Assembly (NCBI RefSeq): GCF_900168205.1
Contig: NZ_FUZE01000001.1
Coordinates: 1 to 64,000, forward strand
DNA length: 64,000 nt
Direction of reading: 5' to 3'
Origin: Chryseobacterium balustinum
GTDB lineage: Bacteria > Bacteroidota > Bacteroidia > Flavobacteriales > Weeksellaceae
This document shows, one piece after another, positions 53,201-61,689 of this stretch (position 1 is its first letter; every line of letters starts with the position of its first letter). The position numbers were made by a program, and so were the translations under genes. The notes beneath the pieces are model-generated. The model saw nothing but the letters and a program-made list of their open reading frames with translations. It had not been told where the DNA came from and ran no database searches.

Positions 53201-53809
53201 ATGGCCGTTTTTGCAATTCCCAATCCAAAGAAAAATCTTAGTGTTGATTTTCCAATCGAAAAAGTAAGACAAAGTGTAAAAAATTTATCCTTAATCAATC
53301 AAAAATATAGATTTTCAAGCTCTAATGAAATCTTCAATCAATATACTTATGAATCATATGAATTCTTGAGTCTCGGAGTTTATATTGACATCAATTTAAA
53401 TTCCGTAACTGAAAATAAAACAGAAATAACTGTAGAAATCAGAAGAAAATTAGGCACATTTAATGAGTCGCATGAAGTTACCCATGCCAATAATCATATT
53501 ACGAATATTGTAAATTATATTGCTCAGTTGGTTTTAATGTCTTCAGACGATATTATCAAATTAAAGTCTTCTCAAACTCAAAACATAAAAATAAAAACTC
53601 AAGGTTTAAAAGATAAAAACTTAGCTGCTATACTGGCATTACTTTTAGGTGGATTAGGAATACATCGATTTTATTTAGGTCAGCCGCTTCTCGGCATTCT
53701 ATATTTAATATTTTGCTGGACTTTTATCCCGCTTTGCCTTTCAATAATTGATTTCTTCGTTTTCATTTTTATGTCACAAAATAGATTTAACTCAAAGTAT
53801 AACATATAA
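53201..53809 (+). CDS. TM2 domain membrane protein
   Basis: This 202-residue protein starts 2 nt after the nuclease gene. Residues 1-135 form a soluble domain without recognised family. The C-terminal TM2 domain (about 140-200) has two membrane helices with the signature ALLLGGLGIHRFYLG followed by LIFCWTFIPLCLSIIDFF. The soluble part is thus exposed on the cytoplasmic side if the short connecting loop faces out. Role unknown; the tight operon suggests it works with the nuclease or its neighbours. Confidence 0.82.
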   Translation: MAVFAIPNPKKNLSVDFPIEKVRQSVKNLSLINQKYRFSSSNEIFNQYTYESYEFLSLGVYIDINLNSVTENKTEITVEIRRKLGTFNESHEVTHANNHITNIVNYIAQLVLMSSDDIIKLKSSQTQNIKIKTQGLKDKNLAAILALLLGGLGIHRFYLGQPLLGILYLIFCWTFIPLCLSIIDFFVFIFMSQNRFNSKYNI

Positions 53810-53818
53810 ATAACTACC

Positions 53819-54100
53819 ATGAAAAAACTACTATTTACAAGCCTTTTAGGTTTAGGTTTATTATTACCGGCCAACTTTTTAGCAAAAGAAAACTCAACTA
53901 CTAGAACTGAATTTTCAACCACAAAACCAAAAAAGAAAAGCAAAAAAAGCAAAAAGAAAAGAACGACAACAACGTCTACAAGCAAAGACTGTACGTATAA
54001 CGGACGTACTTTATATGTTGGGAAAAGAGGTGGTTGCTATTACTACACAGGAAACAGCAAACAATATGTTGACAGATCATATTGCTCAGGTTGTAATTAA
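53819..54100 (+). CDS. Small secreted basic protein (PBCV-type adaptor domain)
   Basis: This 93-residue protein has a signal peptide (MKKLLFTSLLGLGLLLPANF), a Lys/Ser/Thr-rich linker (KKKSKKSKKKRTTTT) and a C-terminal 35-residue domain YNGRTLYVGKRGGCYYYTG...YVDRSYC, matching the PBCV-specific basic adaptor pattern (IYTGPRGGKYY..GKK.Y). Three Cys in the domain (plus one near the start) may form disulphides. It ends the palindrome-controlled operon, and a hairpin (54146-54168) follows. Its binding partner is unknown. Confidence 0.7.
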   Translation: MKKLLFTSLLGLGLLLPANFLAKENSTTRTEFSTTKPKKKSKKSKKKRTTTTSTSKDCTYNGRTLYVGKRGGCYYYTGNSKQYVDRSYCSGCN

Positions 54101-54145
54101 TGATTTATTTTCATCTAAACTAAAAACACATTCCATATATTACTC

Positions 54146-54172
54146 AAGGCGAATTTTACATTCGTCTTTTTT
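54146..54172 (+). terminator. Terminator of the palindrome-controlled operon
   Basis: AAGGCGAAT (54146-54154) pairs with ATTCGTCTT (54160-54168, one wobble), followed by T-run. Confidence 0.65.
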
Positions 54173-54221
54173 TGTTGAATTGAAATCAAAAAACAGAATT
54201 TTTCGTTTATTATCTTTTTCC

Positions 54222-54229
54222 TATTTTTG
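54222..54229 (+). promoter_or_regulatory. -7 element of the OmpR-type regulator gene
   Basis: TATTTTTG lies 17 nt before the ATG at 54247. Confidence 0.5.
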
Positions 54230-54246
54230 TGAAGTTCACTATTTTT

Positions 54247-54954
54247 ATGAAAAAAATTGTTCTGATTGAGGATGAAACCAGCGTAGTCTCTTTTATTAAA
54301 AAAGGACTTCAGGAAAAAGGATATGAAATTTCTGTAGCATTTGATGGTCGCACCGGTGTCAATCTGGTGCAGGAAAATGATTTCGATTTGGTCATTCTCG
54401 ATATTATGCTGCCCGAAATGAACGGACTGGATGTCTGCAAAGAGATCAGAAAAACCAATAAAAATGTTCCTATTCTTTTTTTAACGGCTTTGGGAACTTC
54501 CGAAAATATTGTTTTAGGATTAGAAAACGGCGGTGACGATTACCTTGTAAAGCCTTTTAAATTCATCGAATTGGTTGCCCGTGTAAAATCTCTGCTTCGC
54601 AGAAGTAACCCGATCAACACTCCAGATGCAACTGAAAACGAAATCGATAACGAGCATGTTTTTCAGATTTCAGATTTAATCGTTAATGATTACACCAAAA
54701 AAGTAACGCGCGCAGGTGAAGAAGTCTCTTTAACTTCTACAGAATATAAACTTTTGATGTATTTTCTTAATAATCCCGAAAAAGTTATCTCAAGAGCCGA
54801 AATTTTAGATGCAGTTTGGGGAGTCAATTACGAATTGGGAACCAATGTTGTGGATGTTTATGTTAATTATTTACGAAAAAAAATAGACAATCAGGAAGAC
54901 AGCAAGCTCATTCATACGGTAATCGGAATGGGATATGTTTTAAAAAAACCTTAG
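54247..54954 (+). CDS. OmpR-family response regulator
   Basis: The start is ATG 54247 (235 residues); the frame is open further only through GTG. It has the receiver domain with Asp9 and phosphorylated Asp52 (LVILDIMLPEMNG) and a C-terminal winged helix (about 140-235: LTSTEYKLLMYFLNNPEKVISRAEIL; VVDVYVNYLRKKID). It is followed after 3 nt by its histidine kinase. The USP-like gene and DUF1275 gene downstream lie behind 11-bp phased repeats typical of OmpR-type binding, so they are likely targets. Confidence 0.93.
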   Translation: MKKIVLIEDETSVVSFIKKGLQEKGYEISVAFDGRTGVNLVQENDFDLVILDIMLPEMNGLDVCKEIRKTNKNVPILFLTALGTSENIVLGLENGGDDYLVKPFKFIELVARVKSLLRRSNPINTPDATENEIDNEHVFQISDLIVNDYTKKVTRAGEEVSLTSTEYKLLMYFLNNPEKVISRAEILDAVWGVNYELGTNVVDVYVNYLRKKIDNQEDSKLIHTVIGMGYVLKKP

Positions 54955-54957
54955 AAA

Positions 54958-56367
54958 ATGTTCAATAAAGTCATTACCAATCAAACCAAAACGATGGTTC
55001 TTTTGATGGTTGTTTTTACAACCGTTATTCTTATTTTTGGCGGATCGGTGTACTTTTCTATTGTTAATTTTTCGCATCAGAGGTTTTATGAATTACTAAA
55101 AATACGTACCACCACCATTGTACAGATTGAGAAAAGTAAAGAGAATCTCGATCTTCCCGAAAATTATATTCTCAACAGCAGGAATGATGAAGAACTTCCG
55201 ATGGAAAGAGACTATGTTTTTGCGATTCCGACAGATTCTAATTTCAAAAAAATTTCGCACGAAGTGCACATTCCGGATACTTTTTTTAAAAATATCATCA
55301 GATCCGGAGAAGCCAATTACAACGATTCTGAATTCTATTATATCGGGCAAACTTTTAAATATCAAAACAAAGATTATATCGCCATTGCTTCGGCAAAAAA
55401 CCATTACGTCGTTCATTATCTTGGTTTTTTGAAGAGAACATTGATTACATGTATGATTCTTTCGATATTCTTCAGCATGATTTTCTCTTTTTATCTGTCT
55501 AAAACTTTATTCAAACCGATTTTAAAAATCACTGGAAAAGTAAAAGAAATCAGCTCTGAAAATCTACATTTAAGACTTGAACCTCAACCAGATAATAAAG
55601 AATTAAATGAATTGGTTGAAACTTTCAACACCATGTTGACAAGGATTGAGACTTCTTTTGAAACCCAAAACCATTTGATTGGAAATGTTTCGCACGAGCT
55701 CAGAACACCACTTACTTCGATTATGGGGGAAGCTGATGTTGCACTTTCTATCAACCGAACTGCAGAAGAATATAAAGAAACGCTCGAAATTATTTTGGAT
55801 GAAGCCGAAAAGCTTGATAAAAAGATTAAAGCACTTTTACTAATTGCACAAACCGGATTTGACGGCAGAATTCAGAAAATTGATAAAGTAAGAATCGACC
55901 AGCTTTTATGGGATGTTATCGAAACTTTAAGAAGAATAGATTCGCGAAACAATATTTATCTCGACATCAGCATGCTTCCTGATAATCCTAAAAAACTGAA
56001 AGTTCAGGGTAATGAGCAGCTTCTTCATTTAGCAGTAGCCAATATCATCAATAACGGTTGTAAATATTCTAACCATCAACAGGTAAAAGTTTCATTGGGC
56101 GCCACAGACACAGACCTTTATATCATCATCAAAGACAACGGAATCGGGATTCCCGAATCTGAAATGAATAAAATCTACGATCCTTTTTTCCGGGCTTCTA
56201 ACACCCGAAATTACGAAGGTTATGGCATCGGTCTTCCTCTTGCCAGAAATATTGTGAGAATGCACAACGGAGAATTGTTAGTGAGCTCACACGAAAATCA
56301 GGGAACTACGGTACAAATGCGTTTTCCTACTATTTACGGTACTCAGAAAGAAGAAAACCCAAGTTAG
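54958..56367 (+). CDS. Sensor histidine kinase (HAMP, HisKA, HATPase)
   Basis: This 469-residue kinase has two membrane helices (about 13-35 and 160-182) flanking a 125-residue periplasmic sensor, a HAMP segment, HisKA with the phosphoacceptor in GNVSHELRTPLTSIMGE (near 245), and HATPase with N-box LHLAVANIINNGCKYS, G1 IKDNGIGIPESE and G2 GYGIGLPLARNI. It is the partner of the OmpR-type regulator. The signal sensed cannot be read from sequence. Confidence 0.93.
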   Translation: MFNKVITNQTKTMVLLMVVFTTVILIFGGSVYFSIVNFSHQRFYELLKIRTTTIVQIEKSKENLDLPENYILNSRNDEELPMERDYVFAIPTDSNFKKISHEVHIPDTFFKNIIRSGEANYNDSEFYYIGQTFKYQNKDYIAIASAKNHYVVHYLGFLKRTLITCMILSIFFSMIFSFYLSKTLFKPILKITGKVKEISSENLHLRLEPQPDNKELNELVETFNTMLTRIETSFETQNHLIGNVSHELRTPLTSIMGEADVALSINRTAEEYKETLEIILDEAEKLDKKIKALLLIAQTGFDGRIQKIDKVRIDQLLWDVIETLRRIDSRNNIYLDISMLPDNPKKLKVQGNEQLLHLAVANIINNGCKYSNHQQVKVSLGATDTDLYIIIKDNGIGIPESEMNKIYDPFFRASNTRNYEGYGIGLPLARNIVRMHNGELLVSSHENQGTTVQMRFPTIYGTQKEENPS

Positions 56368-56400
56368 CTTCAAAAAGAAGCATTTTTTAAAATGAAATTC

Positions 56401-56475
56401 TAATCTCATTTTAATCTCTTTAATTACATTTTAATTTAGTTCCAAACAGCTTCTAATCTTACAGATATAGTTTTG
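56401..56475 (+). promoter_or_regulatory. Phased direct repeats and promoter before the USP-like gene
   Basis: TAATCTC occurs at 56401-56407 and 56412-56418, exactly 11 bp apart; two related TAATTAC/TAATTTA motifs follow at 56421 and 56432, again 11 bp apart. The -7 element TAGTTTTG is at 56468-56475 and there is no good -33 TTG. This is the arrangement expected for an OmpR/PhoB-type activator, and the gene encoding such a regulator is directly upstream. Confidence 0.55.
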
Positions 56476-56513
56476 TATTATCAAAAAGACAGTACATAAC
56501 TAAATCTAAAGAT

Positions 56514-57011
56514 ATGATCAAAACCATTTTAATAGCAACAGATTATTCTCTTGAGTCTCTAAATATTTTAAAAAGAGTTTTAAAAGAGAAAAACGCAGAG
56601 GAAAATGATACTCAGTACAAAATTTTATTGGTATCGGGTTATGATATGGGAGATTCTATCAGAGATCTTCTTTTCACCACAAAATCTACCATTTTTAATA
56701 AAATAAGAACTCAGGAATTTTGTGATGCTTACGGAATTATTGTCAATAAATATCCGCATTTGGTTCACAAAGTTGTTTGTGATGTTTTTTCAGGAAGCTT
56801 CCAGAGAGCATTCAATAATTACGTGAAAGCTGAAGAAATTACAGAAGCATACTATTCGCCTTCCCTTAAAAATAAAAATACCAAAGGAAAATTTGACCTG
56901 AATCCTTACATCAAAAAATGTAAAGAATTGACGTCTTACGAAATGGTATTAGGAACTCCCGCGTTTATGCCGGAAAGAGGCAGGCTTGCAGAAGTTTTTG
57001 TGGAAGTTTAA
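56514..57011 (+). CDS. USP-like hypothetical protein
   Basis: This 165-residue protein begins MIKTILIATDYSLESLNILKRVL, the usual start of a universal stress protein (alpha/beta fold with an ATP-type loop), but the rest, such as YKILLVSGYDMGDSIRDLLF and DVFSGSFQRAFNNYVKAEEI, lacks the GxxGx9GS ATP motif. It is probably a divergent USP without nucleotide binding. It lies behind candidate OmpR-type sites and 39 nt before a DUF1275 gene. Confidence 0.6.
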   Translation: MIKTILIATDYSLESLNILKRVLKEKNAEENDTQYKILLVSGYDMGDSIRDLLFTTKSTIFNKIRTQEFCDAYGIIVNKYPHLVHKVVCDVFSGSFQRAFNNYVKAEEITEAYYSPSLKNKNTKGKFDLNPYIKKCKELTSYEMVLGTPAFMPERGRLAEVFVEV

Positions 57012-57050
57012 TGCCTTTTTTAAATACAAACTATTTAAAATTTAAGTAAA

Positions 57051-57905
57051 ATGTTAAGAAATTATAGTAACAGCAGGACGTTGGGAGACAACATAAAACT
57101 GGGGACGCTGACTGCTTTTACGGCAGGAACTATAAATATTGCATCTCTATTAATATTTCTCTCATTTACCTCAAACGTAACGGGACATTATGCTGTTTTT
57201 GCAGCAGAAATAAGTAAAGGAAACTGGAATCAGGTTGCGGTTGTCGGAGCTTGGATATTCTTATTCTTCTTCGGTAGTTTTACCGCCAACTTTTTCGTAA
57301 TCAACTTCAACAAAAAAAGTAAATATTTTGCGCACGCAATGCCGATTGTTCTGGAGATTTTATGTCTTTTGATCGTAGGTATTTACGGACAGTTTTATTA
57401 TCAGAAAACATTAGAAGAAGCAGAATATTTGGTCGCTTTAATGCTTTTTGCAACCGGTTTACAGAATGGTTTGACGGCAAGTATCTCCAACTTTTTGGTA
57501 AAAACAACCCACCTTACCGGAACTACAACCGACTTGGGAATTCTAATGTCTATGTTTACGCACAAAAAGTACAGAAAAAACCCAGAGTTGATTGCGAGAG
57601 CCAAACTTTTATCAAGTGTAATGCTTGCTTATGTAATGGGAGCCGTATTTTCAGGTTTAACGTATTATTATTTGGAATTCAGTGTATTTTATGTCATCAG
57701 TAGTTGTTTGGTGGTCGTTATTGGGTATGACTTTTACAAAATTCACCTGAGACATTTCTACACCAACTACCGATATTCAAAAATATATAAGAAACCCAAT
57801 CTAATGGCTTATTTATACGATAGAATACATGGAAGCGCCGAAGTAGTCGTAAAACAAAAACGACCGGAAAAATCTAAATTGATTTTAGAAGAAAAAATGA
57901 TGTAG
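57051..57905 (+). CDS. YoaK/DUF1275 family membrane protein
   Basis: This 284-residue protein has six to seven membrane helices and the family pattern GTLTAFTAGTINIASLLIF..NVTGHYA, GLQNGLTASISNFLVKTTHLTGTTTDLG, in which the conserved T/H/G residues sit near helix ends. The C-terminal about 40 residues are basic and cytoplasmic. DUF1275 proteins are inner-membrane proteins of unknown transport role. Likely cotranscribed with the USP-like gene. Confidence 0.85.
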   Translation: MLRNYSNSRTLGDNIKLGTLTAFTAGTINIASLLIFLSFTSNVTGHYAVFAAEISKGNWNQVAVVGAWIFLFFFGSFTANFFVINFNKKSKYFAHAMPIVLEILCLLIVGIYGQFYYQKTLEEAEYLVALMLFATGLQNGLTASISNFLVKTTHLTGTTTDLGILMSMFTHKKYRKNPELIARAKLLSSVMLAYVMGAVFSGLTYYYLEFSVFYVISSCLVVVIGYDFYKIHLRHFYTNYRYSKIYKKPNLMAYLYDRIHGSAEVVVKQKRPEKSKLILEEKMM

Positions 57906-57948
57906 AAATTATTTAAAATAGCAGCACAAATTGCATATACTTAGTTTT

Positions 57949-57984
57949 GAGCCCTTGTTTGTTTTTCAAGCAGGGGCTTTTTTT
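57949..57984 (+). terminator. Terminator after the DUF1275 gene
   Basis: AGCCCTTGTTTG pairs imperfectly with CAAGCAGGGGCT, followed by T7. Confidence 0.75.
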
Positions 57985-58060
57985 AATAGAATGTGTAAAA
58001 GTTCGGGATAACTTAATTTTAATTCATGGTTATATTATTTTAAATCTTATTTGCTTTGCT

Positions 58061-58068
58061 TATTTTTG
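58061..58068 (+). promoter_or_regulatory. Candidate -7 element of mutL
   Basis: TATTTTTG lies 17 nt before the mutL ATG; no clear TTG upstream. Confidence 0.45.
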
Positions 58069-58085
58069 TAAGTTCATACTCATTT

Positions 58086-59864
58086 ATGTCAGACATTATT
58101 CAGCTTTTACCCGATCATGTAGCCAACCAAATCGCAGCCGGTGAGGTCGTGCAGCGTCCTGCATCTATTGTAAAAGAGCTTTTGGAGAACTCTATCGATG
58201 CGGGAGCTTCAAAAATAGAGCTGATTATAAGAGACTCTGGAAAAAACCTTATTCAGGTGGTTGATGATGGAAAAGGAATGTCTGAGACCGATGCAAGAAT
58301 GTCTTTTGAAAGACACGCTACATCAAAAATAAGAGGAACTGAAGATATATTTAAAATTGCAACAAAAGGTTTCCGCGGTGAGGCTCTGGCTTCTATTGCA
58401 GCTGTTTCTCAGGTAGAATTGAGAACCAAACAAAAAGATGATGCTTTAGGAACCAATATTTACATTGAGGGCGGAGTTTTCCAATTTCAGGAACCGATAC
58501 AAACCTCAGAAGGATCTAATTTTTTAGTTAAAAACCTTTTCTATAACGTTCCGGCAAGAAGAAAGTTTCTTAAAAACAACAATATTGAATTTCGTCATGT
58601 CATAGATGAATTTCAACGTGTAGCACTGGCTCACGAAGGTCTAGAATTTTCTCTTTTTCATGATGACGAACCTATTTTTAAACTGAGAAAAGGAACTCAG
58701 ATGCAGCGAATTGTCGATATTTTCGGCAGAAAGCTTCATCCACAGCTGATTCCTATCAAAGAAGATATTCTATGGTGTCAACTTCATGGTTTCGTAGCAA
58801 AACCGGAAGGTGCTAAAAAAAACCGTGGCGAACAATTCCTTTTTGTAAACGGAAGGTTTTTTAAGAGTCCATATTTCAACAAAGCCGTTCAGGAAGCTTT
58901 TGAAGGACTGCTTTTACCGGGATATATTCCTACGTTTTTTCTTTTCCTGGAATTAGACCCTGAAAAAATTGACGTTAATATTCATCCACAAAAAACGGAA
59001 GTGAAATTTGAAGATGAGCATCTTATTTTTGCTTTACTCCGTTCTACCATTAAACGTGCTTTAGGAATTTACAATATTGCACCAAGCTTAGATTTTGAAA
59101 GAGATCCGCAACTTGATGAAATGATGAATAAAAGCTTTTCGAGCAAAAGTAATAACATTGGAAATCTCAAAATGCCCGAAATAATTGTAGACCGAGATTA
59201 CAATCCTTTTTTGGAAGAAAGAGGAAATCCGCAAATAGAAATTCAGAATCTTACAAAAATGTATCATCAGAACATTTCTGCAGAGCCTTCAAAGATCAAT
59301 TTATTTGAGGATGAAGATTTTGATGAAGATTTGATGCGACTTCCTAACGGATATTGGCTTTTCAACAAAGGAGACAGCACATTAATGCTCGATTTGGGCA
59401 GAATGCATCGTCTTTTGGTGGCAGAAAGCAATAAAAAATCAAAAAAATCCACAAACAGACAGTCTCTCTTGTTTTCGTTAGAGTATCATATGAACGAGAC
59501 CGAAAAGAGCAAGTACAAAGCAATAAAAAAATATCTTCCAGAACTGGGGTTTGAAATGAGCATCAATCACGACAGTGTTTTAAGTATTGATGCGGTGCCG
59601 GAAGGGTTGAAAGAATCTCAGGTGATGAAATTTCTGGAGAATCTTTTTGATGTTTTAGAATACAAAACCGAAGAAGAGTTTTTACAGTTTTATCAGAATC
59701 AATGGAACAAAATGCAGTCGAAATCCCGTTTTGATTTCATCTATAAAGTAGATGCTGAGCAGCTTATCAAAGATTTTACAGCTTTAGGATTTCCTGAATT
59801 TTTACCTAACGGAAAAAGATGTTTTTATGAAGTTCCGTTTAATGATTTTAAAAATAAATTTTAA
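58086..59864 (+). CDS. mutL: DNA mismatch repair protein MutL, endonuclease motif absent
   Basis: ATG 58086 (MSDIIQLLPDHVANQIAAGE) gives 592 residues. The N-terminal GHKL ATPase is complete: NQIAAGEVVQRPASIVKELLENSIDAG, DDGKGM, FERHATSKI and GFRGEALASI. The C-terminal dimerisation domain is diverged: where endonuclease MutL has DQHAxxERxxxE, this protein has DLGRMHRLLVAE (Asp436 on), and the CPHGRP motif appears as LPNGKRC. The metal-dependent nicking site therefore seems lost. It is followed 4 nt later by a rhomboid gene. Confidence 0.93.
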   Translation: MSDIIQLLPDHVANQIAAGEVVQRPASIVKELLENSIDAGASKIELIIRDSGKNLIQVVDDGKGMSETDARMSFERHATSKIRGTEDIFKIATKGFRGEALASIAAVSQVELRTKQKDDALGTNIYIEGGVFQFQEPIQTSEGSNFLVKNLFYNVPARRKFLKNNNIEFRHVIDEFQRVALAHEGLEFSLFHDDEPIFKLRKGTQMQRIVDIFGRKLHPQLIPIKEDILWCQLHGFVAKPEGAKKNRGEQFLFVNGRFFKSPYFNKAVQEAFEGLLLPGYIPTFFLFLELDPEKIDVNIHPQKTEVKFEDEHLIFALLRSTIKRALGIYNIAPSLDFERDPQLDEMMNKSFSSKSNNIGNLKMPEIIVDRDYNPFLEERGNPQIEIQNLTKMYHQNISAEPSKINLFEDEDFDEDLMRLPNGYWLFNKGDSTLMLDLGRMHRLLVAESNKKSKKSTNRQSLLFSLEYHMNETEKSKYKAIKKYLPELGFEMSINHDSVLSIDAVPEGLKESQVMKFLENLFDVLEYKTEEEFLQFYQNQWNKMQSKSRFDFIYKVDAEQLIKDFTALGFPEFLPNGKRCFYEVPFNDFKNKF

Positions 59865-59868
59865 GTAG

Positions 59869-60615
59869 ATGTTTAATAATATACCACCACTTACAAGAGG
59901 TTTGATTATAATAAATGTTATCGTTTATATAATATCAAACTTAATTTTATCTGACGAGCTATATTTTTATCTCTCAGCATACTTCCCACTATCTCCCTTT
60001 TTTAAATCATGGCAAATTATCACTCACATGTTTATGCATGCACCGATAGGAGATGGTATTGGGTTAATGCACATTATTTTCAATATGTTTACCCTTTATA
60101 GTTTTGGCCCTATTTTAGAGCAAAGTTTAGGTGATAAAAAATATTTAATCCTTTACTTTTTAAGTGGTTTAGGAGCATACTTTCTTTTCAATGGCTGGAA
60201 TTTCATAGAATATCAAAATATTTACAATCAGCTTGAGGCTGTCGGATTTGATGTAAAAGACTATATAAATAATCCTCAAACTTATTTGGCTTCCTCTAAA
60301 ATTGTTATTGAAAACAGTGAACAATTACAAAAACTAAATTCAATTATGTTTGGGCCTATGCTTGGAGCGTCCGGAGCAATTTTCGGGGTTATTGCAGCAT
60401 TTGCAACTTTATATCCAGAAGCAAGAATAGGCATTATGTTTATTCCCGTTCCTGTAAAAGTTAAATATGTACTCCCTATTGTGGTAATAGGTTCAATTTA
60501 CTTAGGCATTAGTGGAAATGGCGGAGGAATTGCTCATTTAGCTCACGTTGGTGGCGCAATTGTAGGATTTATTTTAGCTAAAATCTGGAAAAAACACTTA
60601 TATCGATTCAAATAA
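59869..60615 (+). CDS. Rhomboid family intramembrane serine protease
   Basis: This 248-residue protein has six membrane helices. The catalytic dyad is Ser near 169 in GASGAIFGVIAA and His near 224 in AHLAHVGGAIVGF, with the oxyanion-type HIIFNMFTLYSFG motif in helix 2. There is an extra loop (about 105-150) between helices 3 and 4. Rhomboids cleave membrane proteins in their helices. It is part of the mutL unit (4-nt gap), a pairing seen in related genomes, and is followed 6 nt later by the first endonuclease/phosphatase gene. Confidence 0.92.
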   Translation: MFNNIPPLTRGLIIINVIVYIISNLILSDELYFYLSAYFPLSPFFKSWQIITHMFMHAPIGDGIGLMHIIFNMFTLYSFGPILEQSLGDKKYLILYFLSGLGAYFLFNGWNFIEYQNIYNQLEAVGFDVKDYINNPQTYLASSKIVIENSEQLQKLNSIMFGPMLGASGAIFGVIAAFATLYPEARIGIMFIPVPVKVKYVLPIVVIGSIYLGISGNGGGIAHLAHVGGAIVGFILAKIWKKHLYRFK

Positions 60616-60621
60616 CATTTT

Positions 60622-61617
60622 GTGAAAATTTTCCGATTAATACTTTTTATACTGCATTTAGGATTATTATTTCTGTTAACAGGAGTTTTACTGAATGCTT
60701 ATATTCCACCAAAGATTTTTCCTTGGTTTAATTTATTATCTTTAGGTTTTCCTATTTTAGTTATTGGATATATTTTAATCACTTTTTTCTGGATTTTCAG
60801 CTGGAAAAAAAGAGCATTTGTCTTTATGTTTATGGGATTATTTTTCCTGAATCCCGTTAAAAGATGGGTTAATTATTCTTCAGAAAGTAAGGAAACGGCA
60901 AATCTTAAAGTTCTTACATTTAATATAAAAGGAGGGAAATTAGGTAAACAAAAAGTAATTGATTACATCAATGAGCAGAATGCAGATTTAGTTTTTATAC
61001 AAGAATATGGAGATGAGGGCGAACTGCAATTGAATAACATCACAGGAAAGCACACTGCTTCCATTGTATCTCTTTATACACATTATAAAATATTAAGTCG
61101 AAAAAACCTTTTCGATGATCTTCCAGATACAGATATAACCTCACAATGTGAACAAATCGACCTCGAAATAAAAGGCAAAACCTATCGTATTTTTAATGTT
61201 CATCTCCAATCTTTTGGTGTTGTAAAAAGCATGGTAAAGCTTAACGGAAGCAGCGAGGAAGATGAGCAAAAAGTGAAAAATATTATCAAAAAATTAATTC
61301 CAACCTTTAAGTCGCATCAGGAACAGGTAAAAATCATCCGAGAAAGTATTGATAATTCTCCTTATCCTGTAATCGTAGCAGGAGATTTTAATGCAGTCCC
61401 CAACTCTTATGAATATTATAAAACTTCAGAAGGATTAAAAGATGCTTTCTATGAAGTAGGAAGAGGCAGCGGAACAAGCTTTCACGACTACAAATATCCT
61501 TTAAGAATAGATTATATTTTCACTTCAGAATCCATAAAACCAGTAAGCTATACCGTTGATCGTTCGGTCAATCTTTCAGATCATTTTCCAGTGATTGCTA
61601 CTTTTAAAATAGATTAA
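60622..61617 (+). CDS. Endonuclease/exonuclease/phosphatase family protein, copy 1
   Basis: This 331-residue protein starts with GTG. It has two or three N-terminal membrane helices (about 5-27, 35-57 and 62-78) followed by an EEP domain with LKVLTFNIKGG, VFIQE, GDFNAVPNS, LRIDYIF and SDHFPVIA. The catalytic Asp/Asn/His set is complete. Members act as phosphodiesterases on nucleic acids or on inositol and sphingo-lipids; the membrane anchor suggests a lipid or periplasmic substrate. It is the paralog of the next gene. Confidence 0.87.
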   Translation: MKIFRLILFILHLGLLFLLTGVLLNAYIPPKIFPWFNLLSLGFPILVIGYILITFFWIFSWKKRAFVFMFMGLFFLNPVKRWVNYSSESKETANLKVLTFNIKGGKLGKQKVIDYINEQNADLVFIQEYGDEGELQLNNITGKHTASIVSLYTHYKILSRKNLFDDLPDTDITSQCEQIDLEIKGKTYRIFNVHLQSFGVVKSMVKLNGSSEEDEQKVKNIIKKLIPTFKSHQEQVKIIRESIDNSPYPVIVAGDFNAVPNSYEYYKTSEGLKDAFYEVGRGSGTSFHDYKYPLRIDYIFTSESIKPVSYTVDRSVNLSDHFPVIATFKID

Positions 61618-61689
61618 AAAATATTTATAAAAGCTCTATAAATAACTGATTGGCAGAATTTTTGTTGCTCAACAGATATTTTGAGTTTC

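Noticed and set aside
55096..55416. Frames on both strands inside the histidine kinase
   Set aside because: Shadows of the kinase sensor region.
57362..57703. Alternative plus-strand frame in the DUF1275 gene
   Set aside because: Same-strand shadow, no family pattern, while DUF1275 motifs fit the main frame.
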